This document shows positions 8,051 through 16,305 of a DNA stretch of 36,925 nucleotides, in pieces. The DNA lies in the IMG/VR virus record IMGVR_UViG_3300048919_000569, positions 1 through 36,925 of that record. One strand, written 5' to 3'. Below the pieces are notes generated by a model. The model did not search any database and was not told the origin of the DNA. It worked only from the letters and a program-made list of their open reading frames with translations. Position 1 is the stretch's first letter, and every line of letters starts with the position of its first letter. Source of the DNA: a virus. The translations under genes were made by a program, and so were the position numbers.

Positions 8051-9521
8051 GATCGTCCTCCTTCATTTGCTCAAGCCAGCCATCCATGTCGAACCGGACA
8101 GGTTTGCTTGCCAGGCCAAATTTTGCGGCAAGCGCACGCACGGCTTGGCGATCATCCGCCTCAGCGCCGCCCGCCCGCTCGTCATCCATCGCATCCAAGG
8201 TCGCCATGCGGTCGATCAGCGCCTCAAGCTCGTCGGCCTTGGCAGAGGCCGCCATGTAGAAATGGCACGCCATCAGCTGTCGCCGTTTCGCCTCCGCCGC
8301 TTGGCTCAGATCATCCTTGGCAAAGGCCTCCGCCGCCTCGGCGGCGGCCTTGCGCTCGGCCGCAAGGTGGCGGTCGGAATCCGTCGCGCTGGACACTTTC
8401 AGCGCGCTGAACAGCCGGTAGACATGCCCCTCCACCTCGTAACGCGTCGTCGCCTCACCGCCCGAAAGCTGGCTCAGCGCATTCAGCTCCGCCAGCAGAA
8501 ACGCGCGCCGCTTGTCCCCATGCAGCGCCTTCAGCGCCTCTTCTTCCAATTGGCCGTCCAGCAAAAGATCGCCATGGCGCTCAACCATCGTCCGCTCGGT
8601 CAGAAGCTCGATGGCAAGTTCGATAGGACGCGCCCGCACCAGCGCCTGCAGAAACGTCCGCCCACTGTCAAACCCATACATGCCGGCGGCAATGTCGGGG
8701 TGAATGCCCTCACGTCCGGCAAAGGCATGGGCATGGTCCAGCTCGTCTTCACCTCCATCCGCCTTGGAAGAAAGAGGCTTCAAACCAAAGTCCCGCTCCA
8801 GAATATCCCGGTCGAGCTTGATCCGCCCCACCGGCTTGCCATCGAAATCGGTGCCGAAGCGCAATGCCTGAATGGCCTGGTAGATCGGCACGGCCTGCAA
8901 GGTCCGCGTCGATATCGCCTTCACCGTCTCGCGCTCCTTGCGATACCAATCCTGGCGCGCGAGAAACATCGGCTTCATCACCTGACGCCGCAGTTTTTGA
9001 TGCGCCTCATCATCGGCCTCTTCATGAAGCCGACGCAAACGCCGGTGCTCATCCGCGGAAAGCCCCGCCGTCTTCCCACCCGTAAACAGCATGCCCGCAG
9101 ACATGTCGTCGCGCGCCTCTTCGATTGCCGCATGTGTTGCCAGCATGCGCAAAAGCACGTCGCGAATATCGGGCGAAAGCGTCACATCAAGACCCTGCAA
9201 TGCTCTATAGACATGCAGAAGCCACTCGGCGAAATGCTCGAAAACAGTGCGAAGAGCCACCGAAGGCGCCTCACCCTCCAGCAGATACACCTCGAAGGCC
9301 TGGGCAAAATGCACGTGGATCGCGCTTTCGTCAGCACCAGAAACCTCCCGTCCCCAGTCGCGCAGGGTCTCACCCATCTCCCGCACATCGGCATCCGTCC
9401 GGCCAATTTCAGGAAGTGTTTCCAGAAAATACCGGCTCGTCCCGCGAAGAAAGGCGGAAAGCTCAGCACTTTCAAAAAGCCGAATGAGGGATGGGTTTTC
9501 ATCGGGTTCAACAGTGTCCAT
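8040..9521 (-). CDS. Middle part of the large polyvalent/internal virion protein
   Basis: A 493-aa mostly helical acidic protein. Residues about 62-110 match a segment common in large polyvalent phage proteins, in which a zincin-like helix (HE-x-FA-x-x-FE) is followed by YL-x-EG-x-APS and a W/Y-rich helix. Here the helix reads IHVHFAQAFEVYL, so the glutamate after the first histidine is valine and metallopeptidase activity is unlikely. The ATG at 9521 has a strong AAGGAGG. It begins 17 bases after the stop of the preceding gene and overlaps the next by 11 bases. Together with its neighbours it probably corresponds to one giant ejection protein in related phages. Confidence 0.6.
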   Translation of the reverse strand: MDTVEPDENPSLIRLFESAELSAFLRGTSRYFLETLPEIGRTDADVREMGETLRDWGREVSGADESAIHVHFAQAFEVYLLEGEAPSVALRTVFEHFAEWLLHVYRALQGLDVTLSPDIRDVLLRMLATHAAIEEARDDMSAGMLFTGGKTAGLSADEHRRLRRLHEEADDEAHQKLRRQVMKPMFLARQDWYRKERETVKAISTRTLQAVPIYQAIQALRFGTDFDGKPVGRIKLDRDILERDFGLKPLSSKADGGEDELDHAHAFAGREGIHPDIAAGMYGFDSGRTFLQALVRARPIELAIELLTERTMVERHGDLLLDGQLEEEALKALHGDKRRAFLLAELNALSQLSGGEATTRYEVEGHVYRLFSALKVSSATDSDRHLAAERKAAAEAAEAFAKDDLSQAAEAKRRQLMACHFYMAASAKADELEALIDRMATLDAMDDERAGGAEADDRQAVRALAAKFGLASKPVRFDMDGWLEQMKEDDLVL

Positions 9522-9538
9522 CGAATCCCTCCTTGGAT

Positions 9539-11863
9539 TTATCGTCCGTTACGGTTCAGCCTGTCTCGGCGCGCAGACCAGGGCGTCTCCGTCGGAACTG
9601 CGGGGCCTTGCTGATCGAGGGTCTTGGGTGGCGAGCCGGGCGGTTCCAGCCGAGGCGCGGGCGCGGTGGATGATTGCATCATCCTCTTGAATTGGTCCGT
9701 CGACATACCGCCACGGCCTTCGGGAACTGACTGCAACCGCGGCCCTTTCTGGATATTAGTTGAAACCTGAGCTTGTGCTTCCGACGCTGCATCGGTCGTC
9801 GAGGGCGTGCTTGTACCGGTATCGCCGGGAGCGCGACTAGTGGCCGCGTTGCCCGCGCCAACACCCTGAAGACTGGCGGGAGGTAGCCGTGCTGGACCAG
9901 GTACGTGTGACTGCCCTTGGTTGCTCAAGGAGCTATCCTGAAGCGACGTGTCACCTCGACCATCGTCGTCGGGCGTTCGTCCGGTCTTCCCGATCCTTAC
10001 GGTACGCATTGCAGTTACTGGTAACGTACCAGAAGACTGCCGATTTTGAGAGTTCTGCCCCCGTTCCGCCTTGGAAACAGCTTGATCGTGATCGTCAGCG
10101 CGAGCTGTCGTCTCTTCTGCCTTCTTCGCTTCGGTGATACGCTCAGCCTCTTTAGTCATGAATTCTCGCCCCTCCGCTGGTGTCTTGGCGTTAGGGTCGA
10201 AGCTCATGTGAGTGCGAAGCGATAGATCGTACTCGCCTCCAGCAAAGTGAGTAGAGTAGTTCCCAGTCGAAAATCTGACGTATCCCTTGCTCTGAACCGC
10301 GGCATCCAAATCGGCTTTATCTATCCCCAGCTTCTCATAAACCGTGTTTGGATCACCACCGACGCTTGCAACAACGTCTCTGAGGGGATCAATTCGGATG
10401 TAGAGATATTCGGTGGGCGAGCCTTTGGTGAGTTTATGAACAAATTCTCCAAAAGCAGCCGGGTCTTGCTTGCGCAGATCTGATGCAGCCGCGTTATCGC
10501 TTAGCTCACCAAGGAAGGCCTCATTTTCTTTTGCTTTCGCGGCTGCAGCTCGCTCTTTGTAGATCCGGAAGCTCCCTACGGCCGCATCTTTTGTTTTCGA
10601 TATTGTTTTCGGAAGCGCTTCGCCAATTATTTTGTTCCAATCAATATCTTGGCCTGCAGCCTTGCGAGCGGAATACTCTCCTATCGGCCCACTTAGAAAA
10701 TCCTGTACATTCTGAAATGCCCACTCCACCAACGGTTTTTTAAATGGTGCTCCTCCGGCCAAGCCGCCAGATATCGCATCTACCGTAGTAAGGACACGAG
10801 CTCTAATTATGCCTCGCTCATTGGCCTTCGCCAGCAAGACAGGATATTTAAGGACTTTATCGACATCCTCATTTTTCATCAGATCAATGCCCAGCTCCTC
10901 TAGGAACTCGGCGGGTACCGTGTAGCGCTCGGTAGCGTAATTTCCCGCGTAGCCCACAGCTAAACCTAACTGGGGATTTTTTGTAACATACGTGATCGCG
11001 GCTGCTAGCGCGATTTGGGCCGCCTTCTCACCGCCGCTTTCAGCCGCCAACGCGGCCACCCCGACGGGATCTTCCCAAATTGTTTCACCGTAGTTTTTAA
11101 GTACTTCAAGGGCGGAAGCACTTTCTTTGTTTAATGACTTTTCAGCTCTAGTTGCACTTTCAGACTTCGGAAAAGACTTCAAATCTCGGAGACTTTTTCC
11201 CACAGCTCGAGCATAATAGCGCGCCGCCTCTTCATCGTCGGCACCAATCACATCGGCAAAACGGGCGTCCACGTAACGAAGCAAAGCAAAAAAAACATCA
11301 TCGGGGGTGATATCACGAGGATCCACCACCTCAGATGTAGGAAAAACATGGCGCTCGCTATTAACCATATCCCAGAATGAAACCCTGCGATCCCAAGCGC
11401 GGACCTGAGTCTGATTCAGCATAAATTGATAATATATTTGCTTAAGCTTGATAACGTTACGTGCAGCTGTGTTAAAAGTACCTCGCCTTGCACCCTCAGC
11501 CCATGTCAGTTCACGACGTCCCTGCTTTGCATTTGCCCGTTCTACTCGCCGAAGCGCCTGCTCAATAAGGGACAGATTATTTAGATCGTCTTTCGCCGCC
11601 TTGGCATTGCTAGGCATTTCCACCCACTCATGTAAGTGGGGATTTTCCTCGAAAAGTTTCTTGTTCTTGGATGAAGTGATCGACCCGTTGAGCCAATCCA
11701 CAGATTGCCTGGCGGCAGACTTAGATGCTTCGGGAAACTGACCAGATTGGTTTGCCTCAGTGCGATTCACGGTCTCGCCGAGGTGCGTCAACATGAAGGC
11801 CGTCTGCTTGACAGAAGACCCGCCTTGTGTACGGGTCCTGTCTCGATTTTCTTCTGGGGACAT
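9539..11863 (-). CDS. N-terminal part of the large internal virion protein (gp16-like)
   Basis: About 774 aa from the ATG at 11863 (a GTG at 11899 in the same frame is possible; neither has a strong ribosome-binding site). The middle (about residues 250-420) has Ala/Gly-rich hydrophobic helices, including a stretch around ALAAAITYVTKNPQLGLAVG, compatible with a membrane-inserting ejection protein. The last about 180 residues are low-complexity, rich in Gln, Ser, Pro and Gly. Much of the gene (about 10080-11800) is visibly more AT-rich than its neighbours, suggesting replacement by recombination. Position after the gp15-like gene supports the internal virion role. Confidence 0.6.
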   Translation of the reverse strand: MSPEENRDRTRTQGGSSVKQTAFMLTHLGETVNRTEANQSGQFPEASKSAARQSVDWLNGSITSSKNKKLFEENPHLHEWVEMPSNAKAAKDDLNNLSLIEQALRRVERANAKQGRRELTWAEGARRGTFNTAARNVIKLKQIYYQFMLNQTQVRAWDRRVSFWDMVNSERHVFPTSEVVDPRDITPDDVFFALLRYVDARFADVIGADDEEAARYYARAVGKSLRDLKSFPKSESATRAEKSLNKESASALEVLKNYGETIWEDPVGVAALAAESGGEKAAQIALAAAITYVTKNPQLGLAVGYAGNYATERYTVPAEFLEELGIDLMKNEDVDKVLKYPVLLAKANERGIIRARVLTTVDAISGGLAGGAPFKKPLVEWAFQNVQDFLSGPIGEYSARKAAGQDIDWNKIIGEALPKTISKTKDAAVGSFRIYKERAAAAKAKENEAFLGELSDNAAASDLRKQDPAAFGEFVHKLTKGSPTEYLYIRIDPLRDVVASVGGDPNTVYEKLGIDKADLDAAVQSKGYVRFSTGNYSTHFAGGEYDLSLRTHMSFDPNAKTPAEGREFMTKEAERITEAKKAEETTARADDHDQAVSKAERGQNSQNRQSSGTLPVTAMRTVRIGKTGRTPDDDGRGDTSLQDSSLSNQGQSHVPGPARLPPASLQGVGAGNAATSRAPGDTGTSTPSTTDAASEAQAQVSTNIQKGPRLQSVPEGRGGMSTDQFKRMMQSSTAPAPRLEPPGSPPKTLDQQGPAVPTETPWSARRDRLNRNGR

Positions 11864-11874
11864 GGGGGTCTCGC

Positions 11875-12153
11875 TTGAAAAAGATGTTTTTCGCAGCACT
11901 CTGCACGACGGTCGTCGCTGCGCTGGTCACGGCACCGCTTGATTGGGATCCGTCTCGATTGTCTCAGAGTCCTGGCCGGATTTTGGGAGAGTGGGTTGGA
12001 GGCATGCTCCCCACATTCGCAGCAGGCGCGATCGTTGGCTCGATCGTCTATTTCATCCGACGACGTTCAAGTAATCCGTGGAAAGGCGCGCTTTCAGCGG
12101 TCATCGCTTGCGTCATTTTTGAAGCGCTCGCGGTTGTGGGAAAGATGAACTGA
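11875..12153 (+). CDS. Small membrane protein, + strand cargo gene
   Basis: A 92-aa protein with three hydrophobic segments (about residues 4-20, 42-62 and 72-88) and a basic loop (FIRRRSSNPWKG) between the last two. The start is uncertain: a TTG at 11875 has GGGGG eight bases upstream and an ATG at 11884 is in the same frame. It is transcribed away from the gp16-like gene and against the late operon. No family recognised. A small phage membrane protein expressed from the prophage could act in superinfection exclusion, but nothing in the sequence proves it. Confidence 0.55.
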   Translation: MKKMFFAALCTTVVAALVTAPLDWDPSRLSQSPGRILGEWVGGMLPTFAAGAIVGSIVYFIRRRSSNPWKGALSAVIACVIFEALAVVGKMN

Positions 12154-12309
12154 AAGCTCCGCTGAAGATCCGAATCTGACCTTCCAAAGGCGCCAGGTGC
12201 CGGTTCAAATAGTCACAGCGCCATTCGCCCTAGGGAAATGGCGCTCACAGGTGTTTGAAGCTTAGAGGCATCGCCTCGACGATAGAGCACGAACCTGGCA
12301 AGACCAGCA
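12154..12309. repeat. Convergent intergenic region with hairpin
   Basis: Between the + strand membrane protein and the end of the gp15-like gene. It carries an 8-bp inverted repeat at 12217-12245 (AGCGCCAT ... ATGGCGCT, 13-base loop containing CCCTAGGG). No T-run follows on either strand; it may still act as a transcript end for converging genes. Confidence 0.4.
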
Positions 12310-14733
12310 TCAATCCGTCCCAATGGTTTCCATCGCCTCAGCGCTGTACTCCGCTTCGATTTCGGCTCGTGACGGTGCCTTGCCGTTCTTCTTCATCAGC
12401 ACCTTGAAAAGCCGCGCCCGCTCGTTTGGCGGGATTTTGCCATAGCGCGCCGTAAGCCTGACGTCAGATCCTTCCGGCCTGTCGTCATTGTCGAACATAT
12501 AGCCGCTGCCAACCTGATCCTCACCGTCGTCGATCAGCCTCATGGGCGATAGGCGAGCACGTTTCTCGGTGTAGATGACTTCCATGGCCAGCATGTTGAT
12601 CATCGATTGACGCTCGGCAAAATTCGGATATTCGCCCTTGCGCTTCAGCCACTGGTCGATCTCACGCTGTAACCGCGAATTATAGCGCAGCGTCTGGCGC
12701 GGCTTGTTGATCCCCGCCTCCTCCAGCGTCACCCCGGCCTCCTGGAACGCCTGTTTGTAGAAGGTCCCGTCGCGGTCGGCCTTGGCCTCATCGGCCCGGA
12801 TGGAGCCTTGCTTGTCCGCCAGACCCTTCCATTGTTCCCGGGAAAGCCTGTTAATGATCTCCGGTCCGGTAAGATCCATCTTCAGAAACTGCCGGGGATT
12901 GCTCGCACTCATGATTGAAAGCTGATCATGGAGATCGGGATTGGCTTTTACCCTGCCACCCTGCGCCTCGAACTGCTTGACGCCATCGACAGCATCCGGG
13001 CCGGCCGCGAGTTTCAGGTCGAGCGGGATCTGGGACAAGGGCACGTTGTCCATGATCATCTGGCACATCTGCATCTTCGCCGCGTTGGCAGCCGCACTCT
13101 CGGCTCTGCCACTCTCCCGGAACATCCCGTTCACATATCGAAGCGTCGAAGACCGCAACTCCGGGTCTTCAATCAGCCGCACCTTCGCCATTGCCTGCGA
13201 AAAGGGCAGCATGTTGCTCCGCGCTGCAACCCCGTCCCGCGCCGCAACAAGAGTGCTACCACCACGACCGAACGCCTCCGGTGCGGTGGAGGATGGGTCG
13301 GTCTCATAGGGAAGCCGCAAACCATATTTTTCCGCATTATCGTGAAGCCAGTCGAGAACCGGAGCCGGAGCCTGATCCAGCGGCCGCCCCTCATAGGTCA
13401 ACTGGATGCTGCGTCCGGTAGAAGTGGACGCAAGAGGCGCGCGCGACCTTGGGTCGCCGAAGCTCACTCCCAATCCTTTACGGATACGCTCTGGCGCATC
13501 CTCGATTAAGGCCTTGGTGTTTTCGGCAAGGGCATTGTCAAGCGGAAGCGCGTCGCCGGGCCGATCGGGCTTTGCCGAGATTGAAACGAGAAACGCTTTC
13601 GCCCGCGTTGGTCCGCCGCGTTGCGGTTCTTCCTCCGCCGCACCGTTCACGCCACTTGCGGATGCCTGGCCGGGCTCAGCTTTCGCATCCCCAACCCCGT
13701 CAGGGTTGCTGCTATTCCTGTCCGTTCCGACGACCGTGTCCTTGCCGGCATCAGCGATTGGATTCTGAGCGGCATTGGCATCGTCTCGCGTGCCAACATC
13801 CTTACCAGCACCAGTCTCAGCCTTGCCGGGCGAAGCCTTATCCACAGCGCCCGTCACAACATCGTCACTCGCACCGGCGGGTGTCCGTTTCTCCGAAACG
13901 ATCTCCAGGGCAATCTGCTTGCCCTTCTCGTCGATTGCCAAGGGCCTGATCTTGGTCTCCAGGTCCGCCCGCGCCTTCGGGTCCACCTGGGCACTGTTGG
14001 CCTTCAGATACTCCATCGCCGCGGTCGCCCCACCAGGCTTTCCGGCCATCGTCATGGCTACCCCGGTGTGAAGTCCCGTTATGAAGTCCATGGCCTTGGC
14101 CACTATCACCTCCGGCGCCCAGCCGTTCAACTTACCGAGATTGTGGATTTCGGTGACGCCGGACGCCACTGCGGAAGTGATCTGCTCGGGCTTGTTGTAC
14201 CCGGCGATCGCCTGGTCCTTGGCAAGAGAAAGCCTGCCTTCAGCGGCCTTGCCAACCCACTCCTTTTGTCCCTGTGCTTTGTGCTTGATGGCGGCTTCCA
14301 GGCTGGTCGTCACCACAGGAGCGACCATCGCCTCATATCGTCCCGCCGCCAGCGGGTCTTTCGGTTCAAAGGTCTTTTGAAGCTTGGCAAGCGCGTCTTC
14401 ATAGCCGGGATAGCCTTCGACAGCGCCTTGGCCGCTTGTGTTGAGATAGCCATTTTCGCCATGCTCCAACGCAAGCTTTGCCCGCTCGAAGGCGGTCTTG
14501 CTGTCCTTGGCGGTGGTGTCGGCCTGAGGGTCGCGCAGCTTGCTGGCAAACTCTGCCATCTTGCCGAGCCCTTCGCCAAGAGACTGCATGCCCTTGCCCA
14601 CCTGCGCACCAAAATCATTCTCCGTCGCCTTCACCGTCAGTGGCTGCTGGAGGATCGGCCGCTGGGCAACGCTGCCCTGATAAACAGGCACGGCAGCCTG
14701 GCGAAAATATTGTTTGACCGGAACCTCAGCCAT
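12310..14733 (-). CDS. Internal virion protein (gp15-like) with a degenerate M15 peptidase-like insert
   Basis: An 807-aa late protein in the position of T7 gp15. The N-terminal about 290 residues are helical. Residues about 290-400 are a low-complexity Ala/Gly/Asp-rich linker. After it, about 435-490, the pattern TGRSIQLTYEGRPLDQAPAP then VLDWLHDNAEKYGLRLPYE resembles the end of M15 (D-Ala-D-Ala type) peptidase domains, but the His and Asp zinc ligands of the SxHxxGxAxD motif read Thr and Gln, and no WHxE follows. The rest is helical. The ATG at 14733 has GGAG upstream, directly after a terminator. Unlike in T7 it is separated from the gp14-like gene by the 3.5-kb exported-protein cluster on the other strand. 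Confidence 0.7.
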   Translation of the reverse strand: MAEVPVKQYFRQAAVPVYQGSVAQRPILQQPLTVKATENDFGAQVGKGMQSLGEGLGKMAEFASKLRDPQADTTAKDSKTAFERAKLALEHGENGYLNTSGQGAVEGYPGYEDALAKLQKTFEPKDPLAAGRYEAMVAPVVTTSLEAAIKHKAQGQKEWVGKAAEGRLSLAKDQAIAGYNKPEQITSAVASGVTEIHNLGKLNGWAPEVIVAKAMDFITGLHTGVAMTMAGKPGGATAAMEYLKANSAQVDPKARADLETKIRPLAIDEKGKQIALEIVSEKRTPAGASDDVVTGAVDKASPGKAETGAGKDVGTRDDANAAQNPIADAGKDTVVGTDRNSSNPDGVGDAKAEPGQASASGVNGAAEEEPQRGGPTRAKAFLVSISAKPDRPGDALPLDNALAENTKALIEDAPERIRKGLGVSFGDPRSRAPLASTSTGRSIQLTYEGRPLDQAPAPVLDWLHDNAEKYGLRLPYETDPSSTAPEAFGRGGSTLVAARDGVAARSNMLPFSQAMAKVRLIEDPELRSSTLRYVNGMFRESGRAESAAANAAKMQMCQMIMDNVPLSQIPLDLKLAAGPDAVDGVKQFEAQGGRVKANPDLHDQLSIMSASNPRQFLKMDLTGPEIINRLSREQWKGLADKQGSIRADEAKADRDGTFYKQAFQEAGVTLEEAGINKPRQTLRYNSRLQREIDQWLKRKGEYPNFAERQSMINMLAMEVIYTEKRARLSPMRLIDDGEDQVGSGYMFDNDDRPEGSDVRLTARYGKIPPNERARLFKVLMKKNGKAPSRAEIEAEYSAEAMETIGTD

Positions 14734-14744
14734 GGCTCACTCCA

Positions 14745-14770
14745 TAAAAAAGGCGCCCCGAAGAACGCCT
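14745..14770 (-). terminator. UUCG-loop terminator directly upstream of the gp15-like gene
   Basis: On the - strand AGGCGTTC, loop TTCG, GGGCGCCT (two G-U pairs), then six T. The T-run leads into ATGGAGTGA, the Shine-Dalgarno of the gp15-like gene. It would stop transcripts coming leftward through the antisense of the exported-protein cluster unless antiterminated. Confidence 0.7.
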
Positions 14771-14848
14771 GGCAACATCTAATCTCGTGATTTTGTCAGA
14801 GCAGGTCGCAGCCAATGGCCGAGCCCTCACCCGCGGCAGGTCTGCGCA

Positions 14849-14864
14849 TTCTCACCTGTGAGAA
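14849..14864. promoter_or_regulatory. 16-bp palindrome, candidate operator
   Basis: TTCTCACCTGTGAGAA: perfect 7-bp arms around CT, about 200 bases upstream of the first exported-protein gene. Its size and symmetry fit a dimeric regulator site; it is not the alphaproteobacterial LexA box (GTTC-N7-GTTC). It could alternatively be part of the adjoining repeat element. Confidence 0.35.
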
Positions 14865-14875
14865 CACACGCCTAA

Positions 14876-14976
14876 GCATGTCGCGCAAAAGTGGTCACCG
14901 GTTTTGCGATAACGACATGCGACAAAACAAAGATCTAAAGCGTATGAGCGAATCTGAAAGATCGCGAGACGCTTTA
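14876..14976. repeat. Rhizobial-type palindromic intergenic element
   Basis: Nested inverted repeats: GCATGTCG (14876) with CGACATGC (14913), enclosing GCAAAA with TTTTGC, then TAAAGCGT (14936) with ACGCTTTA (14969). The sequence closely resembles an element I remember as dispersed between genes of Rhizobium and Agrobacterium chromosomes. It marks the left edge of the exported-protein cluster, where host DNA probably joins phage DNA. Confidence 0.6.
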
Positions 14977-15065
14977 GCTCGAAGAAACGACTCGACAGCC
15001 CTTCCAACTCCTGCGCAAATATCCAGGTCTCAAACCAATACCGCACCCGAACAGCAGGCCCGCAC

Positions 15066-15674
15066 ATGAAACTGGCAACCGCCGCCCTTCTTCTGGCCTG
15101 CATGCCTTTTGCAGCTTCAGCAGAGGACGCGCCCTCGGACGCACCTGTTCCTTGGGGCGAATTCGCAGGCTGGCGGGTTCTCATGGACCCTAGCGTTGGC
15201 AACGCCTGTTACGTAGCGCATATCTACAATGCGGGCGTCTTCATAAGACTGGGACGCTTCCGCAATGAGACAGGCTCCGGAATTTATCTTTCGTTCAACA
15301 ATCCCAAGTGGAAGTCGTTGGAGGACGAGAAGGAATACCCGGTCAGCGTCCAGTTCGGCAATCACGAACTTTGGGATGCAAAAGCGTCGGCATTGGTGAA
15401 GGATAATGATGTCACACGCGCACTTACGATCTCCACGGGTGATGAGAGTTTCCTTGAAGAGTTCAAGACGAGCGACACCACAAAGCTTTTCTATGAAGGC
15501 AAAGAGATCGCCAATCTCTCGCTAGACGGTGCTCCCAAGGCCGTGAGCGAGATGAACGCCTGCCAGAAGAAGACCGACGAAGTTTTGAATAAGCTGAAAT
15601 CGAAGGCTGAAGACATCGATCCTTTCGCAAAAGACCCGTCCGTCAAAGCATCGGATGATCCTTTTAAGCTGTAA
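15066..15674 (+). CDS. Exported cysteine-pair protein, paralogue 1
   Basis: A 202-aa protein with a signal peptide (cleavage likely after AASA, residue about 19). The mature domain has features shared by all five cluster members: WGEFAGW near the start, a first cysteine (ACYVA), a WKSLEDEKEYP motif in the middle, a Phe-rich segment, a K-x-FYEGKEIA-x-LSL strand, and a second cysteine (NACQKK) before a charged tail. The two cysteines probably form a disulfide in the periplasm. The tail contains DPFAK and then, 13 residues later, DPF at the end. No known family is confidently recognised; a loose likeness to the IalB (invasion-associated locus B) group of alphaproteobacteria is possible. An AGCAGG precedes the ATG. 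Confidence 0.8.
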   Translation: MKLATAALLLACMPFAASAEDAPSDAPVPWGEFAGWRVLMDPSVGNACYVAHIYNAGVFIRLGRFRNETGSGIYLSFNNPKWKSLEDEKEYPVSVQFGNHELWDAKASALVKDNDVTRALTISTGDESFLEEFKTSDTTKLFYEGKEIANLSLDGAPKAVSEMNACQKKTDEVLNKLKSKAEDIDPFAKDPSVKASDDPFKL

Positions 15675-15689
15675 CACCAGCTTTCGATG

Positions 15690-15707
15690 TCGCCCCGACG
15701 GGGGCGA
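15690..15707 (+). terminator. Hairpin between paralogues 1 and 2
   Basis: TCGCCCC, loop GACG, GGGGCGA, followed only by GCATTTCC. The stem is strong but the T-run is weak, so it probably attenuates or protects the transcript end rather than stopping transcription fully. Confidence 0.4.
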
Positions 15708-15738
15708 GCATTTCCTCAACCAAAGCTCCAAGGTACCG

Positions 15739-16305
15739 ATGCACTCAAATCTGGCCAGAAAAACCTTAAGCATCGCAGCCAGATCCGTGGCAGCACTGCT
15801 TGTTTGCCTCTCTCTCGCCGGCCCTGCATGGGCCGCCTCTTCCGGCGAAAACGATACCCCTGCACGAAGATTGAAGGGTTGGAACATCGGTGAATGGAGG
15901 GAGACCGGCGGTTGCTATTTTGAGGCACCCTTTGAAGGAGCATTGTTTTTGCGCGTGGTAACCTACGTTCAGGCGGAGCAGTCGGGATACATGTTTACGA
16001 TCCACAGTAAAAACTGGACGTCGATCGAGAACCGTCAACACTATCCGATCACCCTCCAGCTCGGCGATCACAATCCTTGGGAATTCAATGCAATAGCGAG
16101 CGTGGCCAAACCGATCTATATGCTCGGCTCTCTGACCCGCAGCGAGAAATTTATGGATCAGCTCAAGAACAGCGACGTTCTTCGCATTTCTTACAACAAC
16201 AAGATCGTTGCAAGGCTTGAACTGAAAGGCGTCTCGGGTGCCATGGCGGACGTACTCGAGTGCCAGAAATACATGCAGCCGTCGCCACCAAAGAGCAGCC
16301 AGTGA
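15739..16305 (+). CDS. Exported cysteine-pair protein, paralogue 2 (no repeat tail)
   Basis: A 188-aa protein with a long signal peptide (cleavage likely after GPAWA, residue about 32). It is the most divergent member but keeps the shared layout: GWNIGEW, first cysteine GGCYFEA, KNWTSIENRQHYP in place of the KWKSLE motif, a gap, a LRISYNNKIVARLEL strand, and the second cysteine LECQKY. It ends in PSPPKSSQ without any DPF repeat. AAGG lies seven bases before the ATG, chosen over upstream in-frame codons because the signal peptide starts there. The stop overlaps the next start as TGATG. Confidence 0.8.
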   Translation: MHSNLARKTLSIAARSVAALLVCLSLAGPAWAASSGENDTPARRLKGWNIGEWRETGGCYFEAPFEGALFLRVVTYVQAEQSGYMFTIHSKNWTSIENRQHYPITLQLGDHNPWEFNAIASVAKPIYMLGSLTRSEKFMDQLKNSDVLRISYNNKIVARLELKGVSGAMADVLECQKYMQPSPPKSSQ

